Source of the DNA: Scalesia atractyloides
Lineage: Eukaryota > Streptophyta > Magnoliopsida > Asterales > Asteraceae
Length of the DNA: 64,000 nt
Reading direction: 5' to 3'
Assembly (NCBI GenBank): GCA_947069175.1
Contig: CAMTDV010000028.1
Location: 66,696,157-66,760,156, forward strand
The notes beneath the pieces are model-generated. The model did no database searches and had not been told where the DNA came from. It worked only from the letters and a program-made list of their open reading frames with translations. The position numbers were made by a program, and so were the translations under genes. Below, piece by piece: positions 21,674 to 32,500 of this stretch (its first letter is position 1; every line of letters begins with the position of its first letter).

Positions 21674-24600
21674 CTATCTGTTGTTGACAGAAAGCTCACC
21701 ACTTGATGAATCAAAATGCGCTTCAATAACTGTTGAACATATTCCAGGTCCCATTTTTAACGGCTCTGCCAGAAGCTTCACACCTTGCTTCCAGTACCGT
21801 TGATCTAATCAAAACGCCACAAATCATATTAACAAAATATGTTTCATATTTGCTACACATTATTCATATTCATCAAAAGGATTGTTTGGTTGGACAACCT
21901 GGTCCCATTGACATCACAATGTTGTTAGTTGAATCCATAACCCAATCAATCCAAAGCGCAAAACCATGACACACTCCTGCTTCAATGAACTCAACCTGTA
22001 ATAACAATCTTTTCGTATTACAATTACAATCATCAATGTTAATGTTGATGCTTATGTGCGTGTGTCGAGAGCCGAATAGAGAGAATTTGCTACCTTGGCT
22101 TTCCCGTGACATGAACTAAACGGTTTCAAGAAGTCAAACTCCATAATGGTGTATGTATCACTGAGTTTCTGAAATATAATTCAACTCAAAAAAGATGAGA
22201 GAATGATTGATTAAGTTTTAGGTATGAAAGTAGCATATGCTTAATGAAGAAGATGAATAACCTGAGTTTCTCCACATTGCCAAATAAAAAAGGGTAAACA
22301 TGGGCTTTCACTTGACGGTCCGCACGCTCCTAAGGTAGTGTTGACCATCGTGTGGTCAAAGCCTTCAATATTCTCTAAGGCACAACGACTTCTCCAAAGA
22401 TCCTATACTTTCACTTTCATCAAATAATGAAGCTCAAAAGTACAAATTATTTATAATTACTTTATAAAGATAGGAACTACATTGTGTACTTGCTTACCGG
22501 GAGAGACATTGCACAAGCTTTTAAAATTCCTTTGCAAGGCATTATGCACACATCGTCCACTAACATGGAATCAATCATCGTTCTTTTGCTCCTATAAACC
22601 ATTTGAAAATAATGTTAAATCCTTTTAATATATAAGAGCGTATAACATTAATCCATTTATACCAAAACTGCAGGCCTTGCCAAGGAAGCATCCCCTCGGC
22701 ACCAAAGTAAAATGACTCTGCTATCAACAGATCCACCTGTACATGAGACAAGATATCAAAAGGTACTGTTAAATTGTTCTTTGAAGAGTAAAGAAATACT
22801 AACAAGTGTAAACTATTGATGAGCTGGACGCTCAACAGAAGCACAATTTAAGAAAGTGAAGAAGCAAAAGCAAAAGGCAACCTTGTTTTGATGAGTATCA
22901 TTCATGGTCAGTTGTTGTTTCCTTGTGTTTATAACTTGTATTTGATCCATAGAGTAACCATTTTCATCAGCAACAGCTTGCAAGTATTGGCGACCCTTAT
23001 CCCCGAGACCAGGAAACATCGCTATTATGTGTGACGACTTAGATATATGAGCAACGGCAACTGATAAGAAAACACTATCATCTGTAATAACACACAAAGG
23101 AGACTCTTTCCCTTTCAACTGCAATGACATTAAATCTAATTAGATGCGAACATACACACACACACACATATATATAAGAGAGAGAGAGAGTAGAATACAG
23201 CATAGTTTATGGCCTTTAACATGGATTGTCTCCAGTTGTTATCTCCATAGATTGCAATTCTTTCAGGGGAGAGAGTTAAGTGCGAGTCTTGACTGTGATC
23301 TACCTCCGACGTTTGTGACTGAGCGTTAAATTTATATGAGATGCTAATATCCGTATGAGTAGCATCCATACGAACACCCTCATCTTTACGAACGGGTAAA
23401 CCTTTTCCTTTTGTAAACCACACACACTGTTTCCAGATCACACCAATCACGGGTGCCTACAAGGGTACCACTACAACTAATATAGACTCCAAATATAGAA
23501 AGTTTCAAAGTCTTTAACATGATCATTGTGTACGATAATCTAGAAAATAAGTAAAGTTACCAGAATACATAGACGATAATCCATTATTTGTGGATGGACT
23601 ATTTATCCATTTAGGGGACGTAGAATAAAAGATATTTCCTTCCTCATCAAGCTGAAGTACCCACCTAAAACATAATGATAAGTAAAAAAGAAGAAAGAAT
23701 AAAAAAGAGAACAAAGAAACAAGTGTCTACTCGCAAATTTAACATACCATGAGATAACAGCATGAACCGTACCATCATCAGTCGCCTTTATATGTACTTG
23801 AGTTTCTCCATGACTGTCTGGACGTTTCCAGAAGTCAAATTCGAAAATTTTGAAAGGTTCTGAAAGCTGGATAAATAAACTACACTCAGCAGAGAAACAA
23901 ACTTCACCATAAAAGTTAAAGAAAAAAACATGTTTATAAGATACCGGTCGAAGTTCTTCACCCATCGCATCACAATGCATGGCAAACTGTTGTGGTTTGA
24001 CTCGTAAAATACTCTCCTTTCCTTTTGGAACGAGATGAATCCCGTCTGTTACATTTGCTTCATTGTAGTATAGATCATGCAGATCCCACAGATACGTGCT
24101 TTCCACTATCTGGCCATAAGTAGTCGCTCTGTAAGGAACCGTCTTGTAATTTTCGACCAGTAGTTGATCATGTGCATGCTGAAGACTAGGGATCAGACCT
24201 TCACCCAATAGTTCCGAATCCAGTATTTCGCTAACCTACATTTGAAAGAAATTAATAATTTATTCTTACTTCCATTTACCAAACAAGAAGCATGATTGTA
24301 CTAAACTAGAGGCTACAAACTAAACTCACATGAATATCAGCACGAGAAGCAATGTCAACACCAACTTCCAATTCATCCGACCTCTTATTTAACACACGTA
24401 TCCTACGGTTCATACCATTGGCTCGTAAAACCTTCTTCATCAATTTTCACCATAGGAAGGTATGATTCACACGCCGTCACCATCCCTTTAGACGATGATG
24501 AGTCGTCAACGCCCATAGCCCTAGCCGCCATCATAGATAACAAACCAGTTCCAGCCCTACACAAACCATACCAATTTTTTAATTTCCACCTCAACAAACA

Positions 24601-25673
24601 CATCTCATAAATAGTTCCAACGTCACACCACATCTCATCATCATATTTAGTAAATCCCATAAGGTAAGGTCTGAGGGGTAAGATGTAGACAGCCTTACCT
24701 CTACCCCGTAGAACTAGAGAGGTTGCTTCCAGCGAGACCCCCGGCTCGATTGTAGTTTTGCATCAAGCCTTAGACATAAAACGCATAACTTTCGGCAAAA
24801 AGGCCGATTAGTGCATGTACCCCCTTGTTTTCGACTATCAACGCCACTACATGATGCATGATTAATTGTCCCCCATTTTTAACGTTATTTTCACGAAATT
24901 AGTAAAATAAACAGAGACCGTGTTTGTTCGTTTATGTTCGTAAACATACGGTAACTTTGTTTGTGTTCGATACTTCATAGGGTTTTTAAGTTTTATATTA
25001 TATTAAATACTTAAAATTTCTCACTATAAAATATATTTAATAATCATTTGTGTATTATCTATTACATACCTTTTAATATATGTTTGTTTTCAATTTTGTT
25101 CATGAGCGCTTGTTTGTGTTCATGGACATTTGTTTTGTCCATTACGATTTCCTTAACCAGCAAACACGAACAAACGAACAAGGCCTTGTTCATGTTCCTT
25201 CGGTTTGTTTGCAGCCCTAAACCTAATACAATCATCCTAATAACCAATTTCAAATCATTAAAACATAAATGTCATGTGTCTCATTTTGTAGGATAGATGG
25301 CCACTAGTCTGTTTGTGAACCCTAATTTAGTTTGCTTTTAGTGAAAAATTTACCCGATATCCAGCACATGACATTGTTTCGAAACAGTTTTATCAATTGC
25401 GTTACGATATGCTCTGTTTCTCGGTGAATCGTTGAGCATATCGAGGTAAGATGTGGTCGCTAACATTGGTTTAGGTGATGCGTCATCGAGTTCTTCTTCG
25501 ATAACTATCCACTCGGAGTTACCGGTGATCGGATTGAGCTTGAGTTGGAACATAACACCGGTAGAGTTGGTGCTCATTGTGCGAGATATGGCTTTTGGTG
25601 ACGGACGGAAGCCGCCGGTGAGTGTACGGACGACAGAGACGATGCGAGTTAGGGTTTGGAGGTGACCGCGCAT
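21674..25673 (-). CDS. PRMT7: Protein arginine N-methyltransferase 7, 13 exons, two frameshifts
   Basis: It transfers methyl groups from S-adenosylmethionine to protein arginines. Exons (minus, high to low): 25673-25354, 24556-24330, 24235-23945, 23866-23748, 23664-23561, 23456-23199, 23118-22882, 22736-22663, 22591-22498, 22402-22262, 22168-22094, 21995-21899, 21804-21674. All introns are GT-AG with consistent phases. Motif I is VLDIGAGTGLLSMMA, split between exons 1 and 2; the double-E loop is SEILDSELLGEG in exon 3; the second, degenerate methyltransferase core includes LLIAESFYFGAEGMLPW, as expected for the tandem-domain PRMT7 type. Two breaks: one extra A in exon 2 near 24447 (after LPMVK) and two missing bases in exon 6 near 23436 (after RDWCD). 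With these set aside, the exon total is 723 codons, the family length. So this is either a very young pseudogene or consensus errors in the assembly. Start chosen at 25673; an internal Met (MSTNSTG) is an alternative. Confidence 0.9.
24655..24775 (-). mobile_element. SINE-like fragment in PRMT7 intron 1
   Basis: On the minus strand the segment contains AACCTCTCTAGTTCTACGGG then GTAGAGGTAAGGCTGTCTAC. This is the conserved 3' body of a widespread plant tRNA-derived SINE group, in which CTACCCCGTAGGGGTAAGG-type strings are common. The tRNA-related head is not clear. It lies within the 797-bp first intron. Confidence 0.5.
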
Positions 25674-26539
25674 TTCTACCGGCGGGTTTTTTCTACCAAG
25701 GGTTTTACCATGTCTGAATTCGGGTTTCGGGCGGGTTTACGGATCTGGTTTATGTCGACCCGTTTTATGGGTAAAGTTAGAGAATGCACATTTGACGCTA
25801 CGAGTTTCACACTTTTCTGGTAGTGTTCATTTTAGAATTGGATTTAGATTCAAAGGAATTTTTTTAAATTCCTATGATACATTTGCTTGGTATATTTATT
25901 AATTAAATTGAAACCTGTAAAATGACATAACTATCTTTATCCATAAAGGAGAGGGTAATTTGGCGATGTGGGTTCGATCTAAGTTCAATAATATTATATG
26001 AAACAGGCGCTACCTTAAAGTTTCAATTTTCACAATTTAAGATATACCAAAGTTTTGAAGATATACAACATTGGATGTCCATCAGGTTCGGGTCACATGC
26101 TATGGATCATTATTGTTTCAAATTCAATTTTTCGTTATTTCTATTGAACTAAAAAACTAGTTGCTTGGTTGAAGATGTTAAGAGGTCTGGAAGTAGAAAG
26201 AACTCTCGATAGGTGTACACTGATGTTTATATCGATGCTGGCTTAGAATGGAATAAATTTTTGTGTGTTTATCACATACCAACTAGTTTCTTACATACTC
26301 GTAATAAAAATATAAAGCCTTAGATATAAGGCTCTATAGGTGTACGGTTTTGTTGTTTTCTCTAGAAAACTAATTTTGAACCATATAGAAAAAGGAAAGG
26401 CTACAAACTAAAAGGTAAAATTTGGTAATATATAAAATCGTAGGGGGTGATATTGTATAAAGGTTTTAACTAATCATAGGTGGATTCATTATTCAGTTAT
26501 TCCGATCCGTGGGAAGGAGGAGAGGGGAAGCGGCAGATA
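25674..26539. promoter_or_regulatory. Shared head-to-head promoter interval of PRMT7 and HINT4
   Basis: The two start codons diverge from this 866-bp interval. On the HINT4 side there is a TATATAAAAT at about 26428-26437 and GTATAAA at 26455-26461, either of which could serve as TATA box for an ATG at 26480 or 26540. On the PRMT7 side no equally good TATA element is seen. The middle is AT-rich and contains no repeat I could name. Confidence 0.45.
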
Positions 26540-29500
26540 ATGGCGGCAGCCTCCCCTTCTTCGTGCATCTTCTGTCAGATCGCCCGGTCTTCCACCTCCA
26601 CTACACTCCTCCAGACCGTCCGTCCTCTCTCTCTTTCTAACTACCACACAATTTTCAGTTTCGGAATTGCCCTTATTTACTTTACTAATTCTTATTTGAT
26701 TGATTATGCAGGATGACAAGGTTGTTGCGTTTCGTGACATTAATCCTTCAGCCTTCAGGTACTCAATTCAATTCAATTTTGATGTTGCTGATCAGATGAT
26801 TCAAATCGCATGTTGCATTAATCTGTCAATTCTTTAGCGATAGTCTGATTTTGCTTCAGTTGAAAGCTAGGTTTTGTAAGCACTTTTAATTTCTAACTAC
26901 AGCACTGAGGTAAGGAGCTTTGATTATCAATGACTGGCTATACTAAAGTTTCAGTTTTTTTACTTTTCAGTGAGTAACAGCAATCTTGTAGTGATCTAGA
27001 CTTTGAACTATGTTAGGCAGAACTTGATAGAAATAGGTTTTTGAAATTAAATGAAACGGATAGGCAGCAGTCAAATGGAATTCAGAAAACCCCACCTAAC
27101 TAAGCAAATTCTAAACTCAAATTGAGATACAGTTGAACACTCAATCCACATTTGTATTACTAAGAACACCATTCAAGTTTGCCACACTTGCACTAGTAAT
27201 GGAAGGATCAGTTAACCCATTATCCAATGAGATAATTCAACCCAAATTTCATCCATAAACTCACTGCCCCTTTCCCATACATCCGAAAACATTACATACG
27301 GAATTTTTAAAGAAACAACTAGAGAGCTTGTGTTAATATCGATTGGTAAGACTTAGAAGATGGAGATGGTGTTTCGATTTAAACGTGGTAAAAGCACGTT
27401 GTCACTGTGAGTAGTTTTAGAAAGGGAGCTTTTGATAGAACTTAAGTTAAAGAGTTAATTTGAACCAGTATGAATGAACCGGTCGTTGTGATTGGTTTGC
27501 TGTTGCGAACTGCTTTTCTCTCCAAAACAAAAGAAGTGAGTAAGATAATGGGTAATTGACTTTTCGTGAAAGGTACTTCAATTGGTATATATGTGCCCAT
27601 GGCTATTATAGCCTAGGGCATTTTTGGGGGTGGGATAATGTTGGAGATGTTGTCTTCAGCCCAACCCATTAAGGCTAGTCAAGAATTAGAGAGAAGAAGG
27701 GAAAGGGTACGGCCGGCCCTAACCCTAATGGGTTTTAAGTGTTTTAGGCCCAGATGTTTAGTTACTTGTTTAGCAAGGGACTAACCCTAATTCTAGCCTA
27801 TAAATATATCTCTTGTACTTGTAAACATTATCACTCAATAAAAATACAAACCCTAGTTGCCCCCTGGACGTAGGTTACACACTGTGACCGAACCACGTAA
27901 ATCTCGTGTCTACTTTTCTTATTGCTTTTGTTTATTGATCGTGTATGTGTGATCTAAATCCTAACAACTGGTATCAGAGCTCGGGCTCTTGATCAAGAAC
28001 ACACACCAGCCGCCTACCACCTCCTACCTCCAACCGCCGCCGCAAACCCTAATTAGGGTTTCGCCGCCGTCACCTAGCCGCCGCTAGGGTTTTCCGCCGC
28101 CGACACCCACCGACTTGCTGCAGTTTCGCAGCTTTACTCTAGGGCAACCGGGTACCGCCGCCGCCACCTAACCCAGATTAGGGTTTTGTTAGCCGCCGCC
28201 TACCACCTTGCTAGAACCGCAGAATCGCCGCCGCCGCCAACCAGATTAGGGTTTCCAGCCGCCGTCGCTCAAACAGAAGGGTTTTCTTACCGATTTTCAC
28301 TGCTGCGTTTTTTGGGTTTTCTGCACGTTTTTCGAGGTCAGATTTCAGGGTTGTTTTTCAGTTTATTCTCTCACGTTCTCTGGTTAGTTTCTGTTATTCA
28401 GCAAAGATGACTGATGACGGAAAAGTCAGAATTGAGAAGTTTGATGGGAAGAATTTTGGATGCTGGAAGATGCAAATCAAGGATTTGCTGATACAGAAGG
28501 ATCTGGATGCAGCCTTAGAGCCTCCTCCTTCACCTGTAACGGATAAGTAGACAGCCATTGACAAGAAGGCTATGTCAACTATCAGGCTGACTCTTTCAAT
28601 GAATGTTGGTTACAATATTTCTGAACAAACCTCAGCACGAGGAATCATAGAGGCTTTGTCGAACATATATGAGAAGCCGGCTCCTGCCAACAAGGTGTTT
28701 CTACGGGAGTTAGTCAACACCCGCATGAAAGAGGGAAGTTCTGTTATTGAGCATATTAATTTATTTAATTCTCACTTGTCTCGTTTGAATTCAGTAAAAT
28801 TCAAGATAGATGATGAATTGCAAGCATGTCTGCTCTTGTCCTCATTACCTGACAGCTGGTCAGGAACTATACTGCAGTCACTGGGGCAGTTGAGACCCTC
28901 ACTTTTGCTAATGTTCGTGACTTGATATTGAATGAGGACTCAAGGAGGAGGAATTCTGGAGAGACAAGTTGTTGCTCAGTACTGAAGGGAGAGGGAGAAG
29001 TAATAATAGAGGTGGAAATAGAGGAAGGTCAAAGTCAAAACGAAGAAGCAAGTTAAGACCAGCAAAACCAAGAAAAGACATACAGTGCTGGAACTGTGAT
29101 GAGCATGGGCACTTTAGAAGTCAGTGTACTAAACCTCATAGAGATAAAAAGGAGGTGAATGCTACCACAGCCTCAGATTCAGAGGATGCCCTTATTTGTT
29201 GTGTCAGAAATACTGTTGAAGATTGGATTATGGATTCAGGAGCATCGTTTCATGCTACTTCTAGCACAAAGAAGATGAAGAATCTATGAACAGGTAACTT
29301 TGGTAAAGTTCGTTTGGCTAATAATCACAGTCTTGATATTACAGGGGTTGGAGACATTGACTTAAAAACACCATTGGGAACCATTTGGACCTTGAAGAAT
29401 GTTCGGGTCATTCCTGGTTTGAAGAGGATGTTGATATCCATTGGTCAGCTTGATGATCAGGGATATGATATCCACTTTGGTAGAGGACAATGGAAAGTTG

Positions 29501-32500
29501 TGAAGGGCAGTATGGTCATTGCTAGAGGAAAGAAGAGGAGTACTTTATACATGGTTGAGGTACCAACCGATGGGGTTAATGCAGTATCTGATGGGCCGAG
29601 TCTATCAAAGTTATGGCATCAACGACTCGGCCACATGAGTGAAAAAGGGATGAAGATGCTTGTTACCAAAGGAAAGCTTCCAGAACTGAAAAAGGTCGAG
29701 TCTGAGTTTTGTGAACCGTGCATCCTAGGCAAGAAAAAGAGGGTGACTTTTGTGAAGACAGGGAGAGCACCAAAAGCTCAGAAATTGGAGTTGATTCACT
29801 CAGACTGTACGGGCCAACATCAGTTGCTTCACCTGAAGGATCTCGCTATTATGTGACCTTCATAGACGATTCAACACGAAAGGTATGGGTTTACTTTCTT
29901 AAACATAAATCTGAAGTTTTGATAAATTTAAGAAATGGAGAGCTGCTGTTGAACTTGAAACTGAATTGAAGGTGAAATGCTTAAAGTCTGACAACGGAGG
30001 TGAATACATCAGCAAAGAATTTACAGATTATTGTGCTGAGAGAGGGATCAAGATGATAAAGACTGTTCCAGGAACTCCGCAACAGAATGGGGTTGCAGAG
30101 AGGATGAACAGAACATTGTGTGAGAGAGCCAGAAGTATGAGACTAAATGCAGGGCTCCCAAAAATGTTCTGGGCTGATGCGGTTAACACCGCAGCCTATC
30201 TTATCAATCGTGGGCCTTCAGTACCGTTGGGATTCAAGATTCCTCAGGAAGAATGGAAGGGTAAAGCAGTTGATTATGATCACCTGAGAATCTTCGGGTG
30301 TAGTGCTTATGATATTGATCTTGAAGGTGACAAGTTAGATGCCAGAGCAAAGAAGTACATGCTCGTTGATTTTGGGTCCGATAAAATGGGCTACAGGCTT
30401 TGGGATCATGAAAGCAGAAAGCTATTCAGAAGCAAACATGCCGAATTCAATGAAGCAGAGCTGTACAAAGACAGGAATACTGAGAAGTCAGAGGTTCAGA
30501 AAGAAGCGGTTGAGTTTGACACTGACGGTCAAAAGAATGAACCAGTTATAGAACCCGAATCAGATTCTGAAGATGACGCAGGACCAGAGTTTGAAGGTGG
30601 ATATAATGAGACAGGGGAAGTCTCTGACAGTGGGAGCTCAGAGCATGAAGAAGAACAGCCTCCACAGCAGCCTGACCCGTCAGAAAATTGGGTCAGGAGA
30701 TCCACCAGAGTTAGTAAACCGCCTAATAAATATAATCCTTCAGTTAATTATATTCTCTTGACAGAAAACGGTGAACCAGAAACCTACTCTGAGGCAGTCA
30801 AGACGAGAGATTTTCTCCAGTGGGAGCATGCAATGAAGGATGAGATGAGCTCTTTAGATAAAAATAAGACTTGGGTCTTAGTTAAGCTTCCGCCAGATAA
30901 AAGAGCTTTACAAAATAAATGGGTCTTCAGGGTCAAAGAAGAACACGATGGTTCTGAAACGGTACAAAGCCCGTTTAGTAGTCAAGGGGTTTCAGCAGAA
31001 AAAGGGAGTTGATTATGATGAGATTTTCTCTCCGGTGGTGAAGATGACTACCATCAGGTTGGTTCTTAGCATTGTAGCTGCTGAGAAGTTGCATCTAGAG
31101 CAACTAGATGTGAAAACAGCTTTTCTACATGGTGACCTAGATGAAGACATATGTATGGCACAACCTGAGGGATTCAAGGTTGCTAGGAAAGAGAACTGGG
31201 TCTGCAAGTTGAATAAGAGTTTGTATGGTCTTAAACAGGCACCTAGACAGTGGTACATAAAGTTTGATAACTTTATGGAGAGGTCAGGGTACAAGAGATG
31301 TCAGATGGACCATTGCTGCTATCTGAAGAATTTAGCAACTCTTATATCATACTGTTACTTTACGTTGATGATATGTTAATTGCAGGTTCGGATATGAAAG
31401 AAATAAGCAAGTTAAAGACGCAAATGTCCAAAGAATTCGAGATGAAGGATTTGGTCCAGCCAAACAGATACTCGGGATGAGTATAACCAAAGCAAGAAAG
31501 ATGGCTCAGTGACACTATCCCAGGAGAAGTACATCGGGAAAGTGTTAGAGAGATTTGGTATGAACAGTGAGAAGACCAAGCCTAGAAACACGCCTTTAGG
31601 AAGTCACATCAAGCTTACTAAAGATCAGTGTCCCATAACAGAAGAAGAAAAAGCTGATATGGCTAGAGTTCCCTATGCATCTGCTGTAGGAAGTCTAACT
31701 CCCGTATCAGAAACACCTTGTTGGCAGGAAGACGGCTTCTCATACATATTCGACAAAGCCTCTATGATTCCTCGTGCTGAGGTTTGTTCAGAAATATTGT
31801 AACCAACATTCATTGAAAGAGTGAGCCTGATAGTTGTCATAGCCTTCTTGTCAATGGCTATCCACTTATCCGTTACAAGTGAAGGAGGAGGCTCTAAGGC
31901 TGCATCCAGATCCTTCTGTATCAGCAAATCCTTGATTTGCATCTTCCACCATCCAAAATTCTTCCCATCAAACTTCTCAATTCTGACTTTTCCGTCATCA
32001 GTCATCTTTGCTGAATAACAGAAACTAACCAGAGAACGTGAGAGAATAAACTGAAAAACAACCCTGAAATCTGACCTCGAAAAACGTGCAGAAAACCCGA
32101 AAAACTCAGCAGTGAAAATCGGTACAGAAAACCCTTCTGTTTGAGCGACGGCGGCTGGAAACCCTAATCTGGTTGGCGGCGGCGGCGATTCTGCGGTTCT
32201 GGCAAGGTGGTAGGCGGCGGCTAACAAAACCCTAATCTGGGTTAGGTGGCGGCGGCGGTACCCGGTTTCCCTAGAGTAAAGCTGTGAAACTGCAGCAAGG
32301 CGGTGGGTGTCGGCGGCGGAAAACCTTAGCGGCGGCTAGGTGACGGCGGCGAAACCCTAATTAAGGTTTGCGGCGGCGGTTGGAGGTAGGAGGTGGTAGG
32401 CGGCTGGTGTGTGTTCTTGATCAAGAGCCCGAGCTCCGATACCAGTTGTTAGGATTTAGATCACACACACACGATCAATAAACTAAAGCAATAAGAAAAG

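Noticed and set aside
28186..28410. Small protein gene upstream of copia gag
   Set aside because: The frame lies in the copia leader made of GCCGCC repeats, and the same sequence recurs inverted at 32000-32230. Gag starts at 28407.
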